Origin: Terriglobia bacterium
Lineage (GTDB): Bacteria > Acidobacteriota > Terriglobia > Bryobacterales > Bryobacteraceae
Assembly (NCBI GenBank): GCA_021324185.1
Contig: JAJPJN010000033.1
Span: 1-45,408, forward strand
Length of the DNA: 45,408 nt
Direction: 5' to 3'
Shown: positions 17,490 to 27,289 of the stretch, one piece after another
Numbering within the stretch: position 1 is the first letter of the stretch
How the letters are laid out: every line of letters starts with the position of its first letter
Made by a program: the position numbers and the translations under genes
The notes under the pieces: model-generated
Told to the model about the DNA's origin: nothing
Seen by the model: the letters and a program-made list of their open reading frames with translations, nothing else
Database searches by the model: none

Positions 17490-18422
17490 TTGGGAACCTT
17501 GACTAATAACGCCCGGCGAAGCTTTTGGAGGACTCTTCTCGCTTTCGCGATCATCTATTTTGTCTGGGGTTCTACGTTTCTCGCGATTCGCATTGGTGTG
17601 CGCGAAGTTCCGCCCCTCACGCTGGCGGCGATGCGGTTCCTCGTGGCAGGCATCGTCCTTTATGGTTGGATGATCCTTCAGGGCGAGCGGTCACCGAGCC
17701 GGCGGCAATGGCTCTCGGCACTTCTGCTTGCTGCACTGATTTTCGTTGTCGATTATGGACTTCTTTTCTGGGCGGAGCAACGCGTTCCGTCCGGTATTGC
17801 TGCGGTCATGATGGCGACGATTCCGCTGTTTATGGCGCTCTCTGAGATCCTTTTTCTGCGAACGCAACGGCTCACCATCCGGCTTGCATTAGCTCTCGTC
17901 ATAGGACTCGCCGGAGTCAGTGTGCTGATGAGCCATTCATTTCGGCTCGACGACGTGCCCATCAACAGGTCAGGTGCGGTAGCTCTTCTCGTCGCATCGA
18001 TAAGTTGGTCGGTTGCGTCAGTCCTCACGCGTAAGCTTCCGCTGCCGGAATCAAAACTGATGAGTTCCGGGTCGCAAATGCTTGCCGGGGGAGCGCTATT
18101 GGCCATTGCTGCTGCACTGTTCGGCGAGTTTGCGAAATTTCATCCGCTGTCCGTCTCAGTGGCGGCCTGGGCATCGTTGCTGTACCTCATAATCGCCGGG
18201 TCTATCGTGGCGTTTACAGCTTATGTGTGGTTGATTCACCATGAATTGCCAACGAAGGTGGGCACCTACGCATACGTGAATCCGATAGTGGCGGTTTTGC
18301 TCGGATACTTCGCGGGCGGCGAGCCACTAGGCGTCCGAACAATTCTTGGGACGGCCTTCGTTCTTATTAGCGTAGTCGTACTTACGACAGCACGCCCCTA
18401 TCGAATTTCTTCTGCCGAATAG
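17490..18422 (+). CDS. EamA/DMT-superfamily transporter (RhaT/YdcZ-like)
   Basis: A 310-residue membrane protein with the EamA pattern: two homologous halves of five hydrophobic segments each. The N-terminal motif 'IIYFVWGSTFLAIRIGVREVPPLTLAAMRFL' is characteristic of the drug/metabolite transporter superfamily, and the second half has 'AYVWLIHHELPTKVGTYAYVNPIVAVLLGY'. It probably exports amino acids or small metabolites, and the substrate cannot be inferred. The only start giving the full first helix is the TTG at 17490 (or the TTG three codons later). Its 3' end overlaps the convergent DUF4015 gene by 25 bases. Confidence 0.9.
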   Translation: MGTLTNNARRSFWRTLLAFAIIYFVWGSTFLAIRIGVREVPPLTLAAMRFLVAGIVLYGWMILQGERSPSRRQWLSALLLAALIFVVDYGLLFWAEQRVPSGIAAVMMATIPLFMALSEILFLRTQRLTIRLALALVIGLAGVSVLMSHSFRLDDVPINRSGAVALLVASISWSVASVLTRKLPLPESKLMSSGSQMLAGGALLAIAAALFGEFAKFHPLSVSVAAWASLLYLIIAGSIVAFTAYVWLIHHELPTKVGTYAYVNPIVAVLLGYFAGGEPLGVRTILGTAFVLISVVVLTTARPYRISSAE

Positions 18423-19645
18423 AGATTCCGCGGATTCCAAAGCAACCAGCCATCGGCGCCGAAGTCCTGAGCTGCCTTGATCTGCGCCTGGATCTCCTTG
18501 GGGCCGAATTGCCGGTGATCGAAAGCGTAATCTGCAAAGGCCTGTAACCAGGGCCGGAAGCGTATGGGACCGATCTGTGTTCGCTCGCCAGCGCGATCAA
18601 GTGTCAATCGGACAATATCGTAGGGATGGGCGATGGGATCGCGATATTTCGGGATACCGAAACTGAAACCGGATGGGTAGAGCATCGGACAGATGTAATC
18701 GAGAATTTCGGAGACGTCATTGATCCTCTGCCCGATGCCGGTATCGCCTTTGTTCCAGCAAATGTAGCCAAACACATCGGCCGAGAGAAACACGTTGTAC
18801 GGAATAAGCCTCCGCCGTGCTTCACGCAGAAATCCATCGATGGTTTGCGGGCGCGATTCCTCCGTGCTCGCTTGCGAAAACTCGACGTCCTTTGCATCGG
18901 GGAAGCGAACGTAATCAAATTGAATCTCGTCGAAACCGGCCTTGGCAGCGGCGACCGCAAGATCGATGTTGTAATCGCGCACTTCGGCTGAGAATGGGTC
19001 ACACCATGTCAAGCCTTCCCGATCTTTGAAAATTTCCTCTCCGCGGCGGACCGCAAGCGCAGGACGCGCTGTGCACAGCATGTTGTCTTTGAATGTGACG
19101 ATACGGCCGATGGCGTAAATGCCCTGCTTATGTAGCCGGTCTAGCAGGCTTTGTATGTCCGGAATCGTGATGATCTTCTGCGCGCCGATTTGACTGGCTA
19201 GAGGTACGCCTGTAGCGAAAGAAACACGCCCCAGGTCTCCCTTGACATCGATCACGATTGCATTGATCAGCTTCTGCTGAGCAAGATGAATGATTGGTTC
19301 ACGTACACTGGCGGTGCCCACGCCCCAAAACGAAAGATAAACTGCGCGTGGAACAAGCGGTGTTAACTTCAACTGCAACGCCTGGACGTTCTGCGGGTTG
19401 GCGTTGATTTGGCATCGACCATAACCGTAGGCCCTGGCGTTGACCACCACCCTTGGTCCGTTTCCTTCGATGTGGAACTGGCCCTTTGCATCCGTCCGGA
19501 CGACGGTGGTTACCACAGTCACGATAGCTCCCGGAATCGGCTTGCCTGAAACGGCGTCCGCAACAGAGCCGGAGTAAGCAGCTCCGAAGGCATACGCCAC
19601 TGTTATCCCGATGCAAATGGCGGTACGAAAAAACAGGTTTAGCAC
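18398..19645 (-). CDS. DUF4015 putative glycoside hydrolase with N-terminal regulatory-type domain
   Basis: A 415-residue exported protein. A signal-like segment (FFRTAICIGITVAYAFGAAYSG) is followed by a carboxypeptidase-regulatory-like beta domain (GSVADAVSGKPIPGAIVTVV, about residues 26-95). The main domain is DUF4015 ('putative glycosyl hydrolase'). Its markers are 'YLSFWGVGTASVREPIIHLA', 'INAIVIDVKGDLG', 'GFDEIQFDYVRFPD' with acidic residues likely in the active site, and 'DVFGYICWNKGDTGIGQ'. The fold is a TIM-barrel relative, and the substrate is unknown. The start is a GTG with a poor ribosome site. It lies 62 bases behind the diheme cytochrome gene and could share its transcript. Confidence 0.85.
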   Translation of the reverse strand: MLNLFFRTAICIGITVAYAFGAAYSGSVADAVSGKPIPGAIVTVVTTVVRTDAKGQFHIEGNGPRVVVNARAYGYGRCQINANPQNVQALQLKLTPLVPRAVYLSFWGVGTASVREPIIHLAQQKLINAIVIDVKGDLGRVSFATGVPLASQIGAQKIITIPDIQSLLDRLHKQGIYAIGRIVTFKDNMLCTARPALAVRRGEEIFKDREGLTWCDPFSAEVRDYNIDLAVAAAKAGFDEIQFDYVRFPDAKDVEFSQASTEESRPQTIDGFLREARRRLIPYNVFLSADVFGYICWNKGDTGIGQRINDVSEILDYICPMLYPSGFSFGIPKYRDPIAHPYDIVRLTLDRAGERTQIGPIRFRPWLQAFADYAFDHRQFGPKEIQAQIKAAQDFGADGWLLWNPRNLYSAEEIR

Positions 19646-19707
19646 CTATGAATTCGTGCCGAAGATGGCCCAGGATTCTCAAGTTAACGAGATCCCAACC
19701 CTTACCC

Positions 19708-20643
19708 TCATCGCGGTGGCATTCCCAAAGTTCGCTTCAGCGCGGTTAGCCGCTCTAAACTGCCCAGCGTATATAAAAAGGCCGTGATATCAAGGGCTTC
19801 GTCGGATTTCACATTCAGATTCGGCATAACTGTGCCGGGTTTGAATTGTTGGGGGTTCATGACCCAGGCCGTAACATTCGAAGGAACATTGACTAACGAA
19901 CCCGCAATGTACTGCCGCTCGGCCAATCCCGTAAGCGGCGGTCCGACGCGGGCCGGGTTTAGATCGGGAATTGTGTGACAACTTTGGCAACCATAACGCT
20001 GAACCAATTCGAACCCCTTCCTGGCATCACCGTGCTCCTTGAGTTGCGAAAACCCGTAATCGTCATGCGGCCACCAATGCAGCGATGAATCGGTAACGCC
20101 CTGGTCCTGCGCGACCGTCAAACGCTTGTAATCAGCCGGCGATAGAAAAACCATCCGGCGAAGAAAAGCCACGATGCCCCATATGTCCGTCTCGCTAAGG
20201 CGTGGCTGGAAGCCGGGCATTCCGCTGAGTTTCAGCCCGTGCGAGGTAATCCAGAACAACTCGGAATCGTCCCATTTATTTGCCGCGATCAGCAAGGACG
20301 GCGGCTTGGGATCGATGCCGCGGCCAATTTGTTCATTCGCGGCGCCGGGCGCGCCGTGACACGGTTGGCAATTCTTGCGGTAGAGAATCAGGCCGCGCTT
20401 GAGTAGCGAGGAATCGCGAAGATTGGGCGGGTGCATCCCACGGCTTCGAATCTGGACGGCCCGCGTCTTGCCAGCCTGCAGCATCCAGCGTACGAACGTG
20501 AGGTGCGGCTGGTCCGCTGCAATGTTATAGAGTCCCGATTCCATAAACAACAATCCACCAAGTATCGACAGAATGATGAAAATGCCGATCCCAGTGAGCG
20601 CGGCCGTAATGGTGCTGCGATTGATGGCAAATGATAATTTCAT
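19708..20643 (-). CDS. Membrane-anchored diheme cytochrome c
   Basis: A 311-residue protein with an N-terminal membrane anchor (about residues 13-35) and two CXXCH heme c sites: C92-QP-C95-H96 and C219-QS-C222-H223. Methionines suited as axial ligands occur in 'LSGMPGFQP' and 'GTVMPNLNV', each behind its heme. Both halves have the class-I cytochrome c layout, ending in 'ALDITAFLYTLGS'. It would carry electrons at the periplasmic face of the membrane. Its ATG overlaps the TGA of the upstream monoheme cytochrome (ATGA), so the two are co-translated. Partners such as a terminal oxidase are not in the window. Confidence 0.92.
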   Translation of the reverse strand: MKLSFAINRSTITAALTGIGIFIILSILGGLLFMESGLYNIAADQPHLTFVRWMLQAGKTRAVQIRSRGMHPPNLRDSSLLKRGLILYRKNCQPCHGAPGAANEQIGRGIDPKPPSLLIAANKWDDSELFWITSHGLKLSGMPGFQPRLSETDIWGIVAFLRRMVFLSPADYKRLTVAQDQGVTDSSLHWWPHDDYGFSQLKEHGDARKGFELVQRYGCQSCHTIPDLNPARVGPPLTGLAERQYIAGSLVNVPSNVTAWVMNPQQFKPGTVMPNLNVKSDEALDITAFLYTLGSLERLTALKRTLGMPPR

Positions 20644-21038
20644 TGCAGCGTGTAAAGGTACGCGGCGATGTCGCGCGCCTGTCGTTCCGTCACGCCGAGA
20701 TCGGGCATTGCATTGCCGGGATCAATGTCCTGAGGCTTTGAAATCCAGCGGGAAAGATTTTCGGGCGTGTTGACCAACAAGCCTGCGACGTAGTAACGGG
20801 CTCCGAACCCTTGAAGCGTTGGGCCCACCGTTCCCTTCGCCCCTGCTATTCCCGGAATTACATGGCAAGTGCCGCAACCGTATGCGTAGATGAGGTGCTG
20901 GCCGACTTTGACATCACCGCCCATCGCCTGCTGCCCCAGTTCTGTTTCTTCATGCCCGCCACAAGCAGAGAGAAGCATCACAAACAGGGCCAAAGCGCAC
21001 CAGGCGAGACGCACCTTCGCGAAGATAACATAAGGCAC
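20640..21038 (-). CDS. Monoheme cytochrome c lipoprotein
   Basis: The real gene is shorter than the longest open frame. Starting at the GTG at 21038 gives 132 residues with a lipoprotein signal peptide (lipobox LLSACG, lipidated Cys at about 26). One heme site follows (C55-GT-C58-H59), with Met ligand in 'GNAMPDLGV'. The extra N-terminal part of the longer frame lacks a signal peptide and is low in hydrophobicity, so it is rejected. The product would be an outer- or inner-membrane-attached electron carrier. The stop overlaps the start of the diheme cytochrome. Its start is only about 9 bases from the start of the divergent kdp histidine kinase. Confidence 0.82.
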   Translation of the reverse strand: MPYVIFAKVRLAWCALALFVMLLSACGGHEETELGQQAMGGDVKVGQHLIYAYGCGTCHVIPGIAGAKGTVGPTLQGFGARYYVAGLLVNTPENLSRWISKPQDIDPGNAMPDLGVTERQARDIAAYLYTLQ

Positions 21039-21047
21039 GGCACGCCG

Positions 21048-22460
21048 ATGAGAATGGACCCGCTGCGCACACCTCTGCGTTACCTGGCGTGCCTTGTCTG
21101 GATCGCCGTAATCACAGGCGTCTGTTACGCCGCCCATGTGAACGCAACGACGGCCGCACTCGCCATGCTGCTGCTGGTTTTGGGCGCCGCCACGCGCTGG
21201 GGCTTCCGTGAGTCTGTGGTTACTTCCGCTGCCGCCATGCTGGCCTTCAATTACTTCTTTTTGCCGCCGGTCGGCAGCTTCACCATTGCCGATTCCCAAA
21301 ACTGGATCGCCCTCTGCGCATTTCTCATAACCGCGGTCGTGGTGAGCCGGCTCTCTGCGCGCGCCAAGGCACAGACACGCGAGGCCCTCGTGAAACAGCG
21401 CGAAATCGAGCGGCTCTATCAACTAAGCCGTGCCATGTTGATGGACGAGTTCTCTGATCTGCTCCACACCGCTCTAATTCCTGCAGCGCAGATTTTTTCC
21501 CTCGAGCACATTACGTTTTACGATACGGATTCGAAACAGATAACTGGTCCCGCCAAAGCAGCGAATTGGACGGAAACTGATCTAGTGCGCGTAGCGAGTT
21601 CAGGCGAACCTGTGCTTTCCCCCGCATCTGCAATCATTCCCGTCCGTCTGGGGAACAGAATTGTCGGCAGTTTGGCCTTAAGCGGACCACCACTCGGTGA
21701 AGCTGAACGGGATTCCATTGCCAATCTCATCGCGATCGCGTATGAACGCGCGCGAGCGCTGGACCGCGCCGCGGCGGCTGAGGCCGCACGGCAAGGCGAG
21801 AAGCTGAAAACTCTTCTGCTGGATGGAATTGCCCATAACCTCAAAACTCCACTTACCGCTATCAAGACCTGCGTCACTACGCTGCTCACCGTTCCGCCGC
21901 AAAACGATGAGCAGCGCCTGGAAATGTTGAGCATTATCAGCGAAGAAGCAAATCGCCTTCAACACACGATTACGGAAGCCGTTCAGTTGGCGCGAATCGA
22001 ATCCGGTAAGATTACTCTCGAACGCCGGCCGGTCTGCATGCGTGATTTGTTTCGGACCACCATCGCCGCGCTAGGCGACAGCGAACGCTATCAGCTATCC
22101 GTAGATGCTGAGCTGGTTGTACAGTCGGACCCGGACCTGCTCAGCGAGGCCATTCGCCAACTTTTAGAAAACTCTCACAAGTATGCGGCTGCTGCCACGC
22201 CGATTGAGATTAGGGCTGCCATGGACAGCGGCTCGGTTTTGGTACAGGTTTTCGATCGCGGGCCCGGTATCAGCCCCAGTGAGATCAATCGCATCTTTGA
22301 AAAATATTTTCGTGGCACGCGAGCCCGGCAAACGGTACAGGGCACAGGAATGGGGCTCGCGATTGCCAAAGGCATCATAGAAGCCCACGGCGGTGGTATC
22401 TGGGCGGAAAATCGTCCGGGCGGCGGCGCGATATTCTCGTTTCAGCTTCCGCTTACATGA
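21048..22460 (+). CDS. KdpD C-terminal half: membrane sensor histidine kinase lacking the KdpD N-domain
   Basis: A 470-residue histidine kinase equal to the C-terminal half of KdpD. It has hydrophobic DUF4118-type segments (about residues 10-100), a GAF-like region (about 125-235), then HisKA with phospho-acceptor His263 (IAHNLKTPLTAI). The HATPase follows with the N-box LLENSHKYA and the G-boxes DRGPGI and GTGMGLAI. The N-terminal Walker-type sensor and USP domains of classical KdpD are absent and lie in two separate genes after kdpC. The start was placed at the ATG at 21048 (the ATG at 21054 is an alternative), because the longer frame upstream has no family resemblance. It overlaps kdpE by ATGA. 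It phosphorylates KdpE when K+ is low, going by the Kdp family. Confidence 0.88.
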   Translation: MRMDPLRTPLRYLACLVWIAVITGVCYAAHVNATTAALAMLLLVLGAATRWGFRESVVTSAAAMLAFNYFFLPPVGSFTIADSQNWIALCAFLITAVVVSRLSARAKAQTREALVKQREIERLYQLSRAMLMDEFSDLLHTALIPAAQIFSLEHITFYDTDSKQITGPAKAANWTETDLVRVASSGEPVLSPASAIIPVRLGNRIVGSLALSGPPLGEAERDSIANLIAIAYERARALDRAAAAEAARQGEKLKTLLLDGIAHNLKTPLTAIKTCVTTLLTVPPQNDEQRLEMLSIISEEANRLQHTITEAVQLARIESGKITLERRPVCMRDLFRTTIAALGDSERYQLSVDAELVVQSDPDLLSEAIRQLLENSHKYAAAATPIEIRAAMDSGSVLVQVFDRGPGISPSEINRIFEKYFRGTRARQTVQGTGMGLAIAKGIIEAHGGGIWAENRPGGGAIFSFQLPLT

Positions 22461-23161
22461 GATCGGCAACCATCCTGGTCATTGATGACGAGCCGCAGTT
22501 GCGCCGCGCGCTCAAGGCCACGCTTGCGGTTACGGGCTACACCGTTGTTGAAGCGAAGAGCGGGGAAGAGGCGCTTCAGTCGCTCCATGAATTGCAACCG
22601 GATCTGATTCTGCTCGACTTGAATATGCCGGGAGTGGGCGGCCTCGAAACCTGCCGTGCGCTTCGCCGCATATGCGACCTTCCAATTATTATTCTTTCTG
22701 TCCGTAATTCCGAAGCAGATAAAGTCAATGCGCTCGATGCCGGTGCGGACGACTATGTCACAAAGCCGTTCGGGATCCAGGAATTGCTGGCGCGCATTCG
22801 GGCCGCTATGCGCCGCAGCTTATCCCCACCCGAAGACGAAATCCGCATCATTCATGCCGGAGAGCTGGATATTGACTTTGAAGCACGGCAAGTAAGTGTC
22901 AATGACAGAACAGTCCGGTTGACGCCAAAGGAATTTGACCTCCTGCGCTTTCTGGCAAAAAACCCCAACAAAGCAATTCCGCATCGCAAACTGCTGCAAA
23001 CCGTGTGGGGGCCTGAATACGGCGACGAAGTCGAGTATCTGCGTGTCTTTGTGAACTCGTTACGCAAGAAAATTGAGCCGGAACCATCGAAGCCGCAGTA
23101 TTTGATAACGGAACCATGGGTCGGCTATCGTTTCGTGCTGCCGAAACCGACAGACTCCTAA
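22457..23161 (+). CDS. kdpE: KdpE response regulator
   Basis: An OmpR-family response regulator of 234 residues. The receiver domain has the acidic pair Asp10/Asp11-Glu12 (IDDEP), phospho-acceptor Asp54 (LILLDLNMPG) and the switch Lys in YVTKPFG. The C-terminal winged helix contains 'VRLTPKEFDLLRFLAKNP', 'KLLQTVWGPEYGDEVEYLRV' and 'NSLRKKIE', all typical of KdpE. It activates transcription of the kdp uptake genes after phosphorylation by the KdpD kinase. The start overlaps the kinase stop (ATGA at 22457-22460), so it is translationally coupled. A 59-base gap then leads to the small membrane ORF, and this gap is the likely place for a kdp promoter or KdpE site. I see no clear boxes there. Confidence 0.95.
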   Translation: MRSATILVIDDEPQLRRALKATLAVTGYTVVEAKSGEEALQSLHELQPDLILLDLNMPGVGGLETCRALRRICDLPIIILSVRNSEADKVNALDAGADDYVTKPFGIQELLARIRAAMRRSLSPPEDEIRIIHAGELDIDFEARQVSVNDRTVRLTPKEFDLLRFLAKNPNKAIPHRKLLQTVWGPEYGDEVEYLRVFVNSLRKKIEPEPSKPQYLITEPWVGYRFVLPKPTDS

Positions 23162-23220
23162 GCCAGTTTTTACGACTCTTTTATACCCTTCTGTCTATCC
23201 TCAAATTGAAATAGCTAGAA

Positions 23221-23304
23221 ATGCTCGATTCGATTTGGTGCGCTCTCATCATTGTTTTCTTCGTGCTCGCGTGGGCATTCGTCCGTGCGTGCGACCGCTT
23301 ATAG
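23221..23304 (+). CDS. Small membrane protein of the kdp locus, 27 residues
   Basis: A 27-codon ORF from ATG to TAG: MLDSIWCALIIVFFVLAW then AFVRACDRL. It is a single hydrophobic helix followed by a short 'FVRACDRL' tail. Its stop overlaps the AGGAG ribosome site of kdpF (TATAGGAG), so translation is likely coupled. I recall similar one-helix ORFs with a 'Y/F-VR-x-C-D/E-RL' tail before kdpF in other bacteria, but cannot verify it here. It would be a second small subunit-like protein of the Kdp complex, which is speculative. It is too short for routine gene calling. Confidence 0.65.
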   Translation: MLDSIWCALIIVFFVLAWAFVRACDRL

Positions 23305-23313
23305 GAGCCCATA

Positions 23314-23397
23314 GTGGAATACGTCGTCGCAGGAATCATTTCAATTGCTCTCGGAGCCTACCTCGTTTATGCTTTACTTCGGCCGGAGAAGTTTTAA
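23314..23397 (+). CDS. kdpF: KdpF, small subunit of the Kdp K+ transporter
   Basis: A 27-residue single-span membrane protein, EYVVAGIISIALGAYLVYAL followed by LRPEKF. The 'YLVYALLRPEKF' end is the typical KdpF C-terminus. KdpF stabilises the KdpABC complex in Escherichia coli. The GTG start at 23314 has a perfect AGGAG site at 23303-23307. It ends 3 bases before kdpA. It is easily missed because of its length. Confidence 0.9.
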   Translation: MEYVVAGIISIALGAYLVYALLRPEKF

Positions 23398-23400
23398 AAC

Positions 23401-25146
23401 ATGACCTCGAACGGCTGGTTTCAGATCGCATTTTTTTTCGTATTAATCGTGGCCAGCGCCAAACCGTTAGGCTCGTTTATCGCAAACGTAATAGAAGGCC
23501 GCAAGACGTTTCTATCCCCTATCTTGGGGCCGCTGGAGCGCCTTGTTTATAAGCTATGCGGCATTGATCCAGCACAGGAACAGCGCTGGACGCAATACAC
23601 AGCCGCCTTACTTGCGTTCAGCGCCTTCAGTTGTATTCTTCTTTACGCCTTGCAGCGCCTGCAAGGCTTTCTGCCGTTCAATCCGCAGCATTATGGCGCC
23701 GGATCCGTCAGCCCCGATCTCGCCTTCAACACATCCGCGAGTTTTGGCACGAATACGAACTGGCAGAGCTATACGCCGGAAACGACGCTCAGCTATCTGG
23801 TTCAAATGGCCGGACTCACGGTGCATAATTTTCTTTCTGCTGCTGCGGGTCTGGCCATCGCAATTGCGCTCGTACGCGGCTTTGCACGCCAGTCGATAAA
23901 GACGATCGGAAATTTTTGGGCAGATCTTACGCGCTCCACGCTTTACATACTGATGCCCATGTCCCTAATCGCGGCAATATTCCTCTGCTCCCAGGGCGTC
24001 ATTCAGAACTTGCATCCATATACGGTTGTCACGACCCTCGAAGGCGCCAAGCAGATCATTGCGCAAGGCCCTGTGGCTTCGCAGGAAGCAGTCAAGATGC
24101 TGGGCACAAATGGCGGTGGGTTTTTCAACGCCAACTCTGCTCACCCGTTTGAAAATCCCACGCCGCTTTCCAACATGTTCGAAATGTTCCTCATTTTTCT
24201 GATTCCCGGAGCGCTCACTTACACGTTCGGAAAGATGGTGCGCGATACACGCCAAGGCTGGGCCATGTTTGCAGCCATGTCTCTGTTGTGGCTTGCCGGT
24301 GTAGTTACGGCTTACCACTATGAGCAGAACGGAACGCCCATCCTCGCTCGAAATGGCATTGCTGTCCAAGCATCGGCCACTCAGCCGGGCGGCAATATGG
24401 AAGGCAAAGAGACACGCTTTGGTATTGCTGATTCCGCGCTATTCGCTACGGTAACCACGGACGCAAGCTGCGGAGCGGTGAACAGCATGCATGATAGTTT
24501 CACGCCGCTTGGCGGCCTGGTGCCGCTGTTCAATATTCAACTCGGTGAAGTAGTGTTTGGGGGTGTCGGCGCCGGCCTCTACGGCATGTTGATGTTCGCC
24601 ATTTTGGCCGTATTTATCGCCGGCTTGATGGTGGGCCGCACACCAGAGTATCTGGGCAAGAAGATCGAGCAAAAGGAAGTAAAAATGGCAATGCTTTCTT
24701 TGCTCATTCTGGCCGCTTGCATTCTTCTCTTCGCGGGCGCCTCCTCTGTAATCCCTTTTGACAAAGGAAGTTATTGGAATCCGCCAGGCCCGGCGACGGC
24801 CAATCTCACAAATCCTGGGCCGCACGGCTTTTCCGAAATCCTGTATGCGTATACCAGCGGAACAGGAAATAACGGGAGCGCCTTCGGCGGTTTGAATCCA
24901 AACACGCCCTGGTACAACCTGACGATTGGGGTGGTGATGCTGTTTGGCCGCTTTTTCATGATTATTCCCTTGCTCGCCGTCGCTGGCTCGCTCGCAGACA
25001 AGAAACAAGTTCCGGTTTCGGCCGGAACATTTCCGACGCATGGGCCTCTGTTCGTCGCCTTATTAACCGGCGTTGTCATCGTCGTGGGCGCCTTGACCTA
25101 TTTCCCGGCGCTCTCGCTCGGGCCGCTAATCGAGCACTTGTTGTAA
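23401..25146 (+). CDS. kdpA: KdpA, K+-transporting ATPase K+-channel subunit
   Basis: The K+-binding and channel-like subunit of the KdpFABC pump in the inner membrane, 581 residues, a little longer than the E. coli protein. It has many hydrophobic helices and four selectivity-filter-like loops: '[15 protein letters not shown]', '[20 protein letters not shown]', '[17 protein letters not shown]' and '[19 protein letters not shown]'. These match the KdpA signature loops, and the fold is related to K+ channels (SKT superfamily). The ATG at 23401 follows kdpF immediately. kdpB starts 6 bases after its stop, so kdpF-A-B-C form one transcript. Confidence 0.97.
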   Translation: MTSNGWFQIAFFFVLIVASAKPLGSFIANVIEGRKTFLSPILGPLERLVYKLCGIDPAQEQRWTQYTAALLAFSAFSCILLYALQRLQGFLPFNPQHYGAGSVSPDLAFNTSASFGTNTNWQSYTPETTLSYLVQMAGLTVHNFLSAAAGLAIAIALVRGFARQSIKTIGNFWADLTRSTLYILMPMSLIAAIFLCSQGVIQNLHPYTVVTTLEGAKQIIAQGPVASQEAVKMLGTNGGGFFNANSAHPFENPTPLSNMFEMFLIFLIPGALTYTFGKMVRDTRQGWAMFAAMSLLWLAGVVTAYHYEQNGTPILARNGIAVQASATQPGGNMEGKETRFGIADSALFATVTTDASCGAVNSMHDSFTPLGGLVPLFNIQLGEVVFGGVGAGLYGMLMFAILAVFIAGLMVGRTPEYLGKKIEQKEVKMAMLSLLILAACILLFAGASSVIPFDKGSYWNPPGPATANLTNPGPHGFSEILYAYTSGTGNNGSAFGGLNPNTPWYNLTIGVVMLFGRFFMIIPLLAVAGSLADKKQVPVSAGTFPTHGPLFVALLTGVVIVVGALTYFPALSLGPLIEHLL

Positions 25147-25152
25147 ATCATC

Positions 25153-27279
25153 ATGCCAGTCCAAATTGAAACCAGCGTAGCCAGCCCTGCTGAGCCGCAT
25201 ATGCAGCAGGTCGCTGATGCTTTGAAACGGGGCAAACGTGCACGGCCGCTGTTCGATCCTCCGATTGTGCGCCGTGCTTTGATCGATTCATTTGCCAAGC
25301 TAAATCCGCGCACCCTTGCCAAAAATCCTGTCATGTTCGTGGTCGAGGTAGGAGCTGCGCTCACGACGGTTCTACTGTTCCAGTCCATCGCAGCCCATCG
25401 CCCGGGCTGGGGTTTCGACTTTCAAATTACTCTTTGGTTATGGTTTACCGTGCTGTTCGCAAACTTCGCGGAGGCTATGGCGGAGGGCCGCGGCAAAGCG
25501 CAGGCGGATAGCCTGCGCAAAGCGAAAACGGAAACGTTTGCGAAAAAACTGGTTAACGGAAAAATCGAAATTGTGCCGGCATCGTCGCTTCGTAAGGGAG
25601 ATATCTGCCTTTGTGAACCTAACGATCTGATTCCTGGCGATGGCGAGGTGATTGATGGTATAGCCAGCGTAGACGAATCCGTCATAACGGGTGAAAGCGC
25701 TCCCGTTATCCGCGAATCCGGCGGTGATCGCAGCGCCGTAACAGGCGGTACCAAAGTTCTTTCGGATTGGATCAAGATACAGATCACATCAAATCCCGGC
25801 GAAACGTTTCTCGATCGCATGATCGCGCTGGTCGAAGGTGCGCAACGCCAAAAGACACCGAACGAAATCGCGCTGAACATCATGATCGCCGGGTTAACGT
25901 TGATCTTCTTACTGGCATGCGTGACGCTCGCGCCTTTCGCCCAGTATGCTGTCGTTTCCGCGGGAGCCGGAAAGGTTCCCGGCCTGGTCGTGCTGGTTGC
26001 ATTGCTCGTCTGTTTGATTCCGACGACCATCGGGGGCCTGCTCTCGGCCATCGGCATAGCCGGCATGGATCGCGTCATGCAACACAACGTGCTCGCCATG
26101 AGCGGGAAGGCCGTAGAAGCAGCAGGTGACGTCAATACGCTGCTGCTCGACAAAACCGGCACCATCACGCTCGGAAACCGCCAGGCTGTTGCATTTCTAC
26201 CAGCCGAAGGCGTGACTGCAGAGGAACTGGCAGACGCGGCCCAGTTCTCGAGCCTTGCCGATGAGACGCCCGAGGGACGCAGCATCGTCGTGCTTGCGAA
26301 AGAAAAGTATGGGCTTCGTGGCCGTGAAATTTCGGCGCTCGAAGCGGAGTTCATTCCGTTCAGTGCACAGACTCGAATGAGCGGAGTGAATATGCATGGT
26401 CGTGCGATCCGTAAAGGCGCGACGGAGTCTATTAAGCGCTACGTCCTGCAAAGCGGAGGCGTTTTTTCGCAGGCCGTAAGCGAAATCTCGGATCGTATCT
26501 CTCGCGACGGCGGGACGCCGCTGGCGGTTGCGGAGAATGGCCGCGCTCTAGGCGTTATTCATCTAAAGGATGTCGTCAAAGGCGGAATGCGCCAGCGCTT
26601 CGATCAGATGCGCACAATGGGCATTCGCACCGTAATGATCACAGGCGATAATCCCCTTACTGCTGCCGCCATCGCACGCGAAGCCGGTGTAGACGATTTT
26701 CTGGCCCAGGCCACGCCAAGAGACAAGCTGGACCTTATACGCCGCGAGCAGGCGAGTGGCCGTCTGGTGGCGATGACCGGCGATGGCACGAACGACGCTC
26801 CCGCGCTCGCGCAAGCTGATGTAGGGGTTGCCATGAACACAGGCACCATGGCCGCCAAAGAAGCCGGCAACATGGTCGATCTCGATAGCAATCCGACCAA
26901 GCTCATTGAAGTCGTGGCGATCGGCAAACAGTTGCTGATCACGCGGGGCGCGCTGACTACATTTTCAATTGCAAATGACGTAGCCAAATACTTTGCCATT
27001 ATCCCGGCCATGTTCACCATCACCTATCCCCCCCTCGCCAAGCTCAACATCATGCGGCTGCATTCACCCGAAAGCGCGATTCTCGCTGCCGTCATATTCA
27101 ACGCGCTCATTATCATCGCGCTGGTCCCTCTCGCGCTGCGCGGCGTAAAATACCGGCCGCTCAGTGCCGGAGCTCTTTTGCGCCGTAACCTGCTGGTGTA
27201 CGGGCTGGGCGGTATCATCGCGCCGTTTCCGGGCATTTGGGTGGTTGACAGGGTACTCGGAATTTTGCATCTCGCTTAG
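25153..27279 (+). CDS. kdpB: KdpB, ATP-hydrolysing subunit of the K+-transporting P-type ATPase
   Basis: The P-type ATPase subunit that energises K+ import through KdpA, 708 residues. The actuator loop is [16 protein letters not shown]. The phosphorylation site is Asp333 in [10 protein letters not shown], and the nucleotide/hinge motif is [19 protein letters not shown]. The family's diagnostic '[22 protein letters not shown]' follows. The N-terminal 40 residues are longer than in E. coli, and the C-terminus has three hydrophobic helices. The stop TAG is immediately followed by the AGGAG site of kdpC. Confidence 0.97.
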   Translation: MPVQIETSVASPAEPHMQQVADALKRGKRARPLFDPPIVRRALIDSFAKLNPRTLAKNPVMFVVEVGAALTTVLLFQSIAAHRPGWGFDFQITLWLWFTVLFANFAEAMAEGRGKAQADSLRKAKTETFAKKLVNGKIEIVPASSLRKGDICLCEPNDLIPGDGEVIDGIASVDESVITGESAPVIRESGGDRSAVTGGTKVLSDWIKIQITSNPGETFLDRMIALVEGAQRQKTPNEIALNIMIAGLTLIFLLACVTLAPFAQYAVVSAGAGKVPGLVVLVALLVCLIPTTIGGLLSAIGIAGMDRVMQHNVLAMSGKAVEAAGDVNTLLLDKTGTITLGNRQAVAFLPAEGVTAEELADAAQFSSLADETPEGRSIVVLAKEKYGLRGREISALEAEFIPFSAQTRMSGVNMHGRAIRKGATESIKRYVLQSGGVFSQAVSEISDRISRDGGTPLAVAENGRALGVIHLKDVVKGGMRQRFDQMRTMGIRTVMITGDNPLTAAAIAREAGVDDFLAQATPRDKLDLIRREQASGRLVAMTGDGTNDAPALAQADVGVAMNTGTMAAKEAGNMVDLDSNPTKLIEVVAIGKQLLITRGALTTFSIANDVAKYFAIIPAMFTITYPPLAKLNIMRLHSPESAILAAVIFNALIIIALVPLALRGVKYRPLSAGALLRRNLLVYGLGGIIAPFPGIWVVDRVLGILHLA

Positions 27280-27289
27280 GAGTTCAAGA

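Noticed and set aside
20811-21047. Longer version of the Kdp kinase starting at 20811
   Set aside because: The extra N-terminus overlaps the cytochrome c lipoprotein and has no KdpD features; DUF4118-like helices begin right after the ATG at 21048.
21039-21422. N-terminal extension of the monoheme cytochrome frame
   Set aside because: It has no signal peptide and overlaps the kinase gene; the GTG at 21038 gives a correct lipoprotein signal sequence.
23162-23220. Riboswitch (for example ydaO/kdp-type) before the kdp uptake genes
   Set aside because: Only 59 bases without recognisable riboswitch elements.
25422-26354. Long minus-strand open frame inside kdpB
   Set aside because: Shadow of kdpB: Ser/Thr/Pro-rich low-complexity sequence without a ribosome site or family resemblance.
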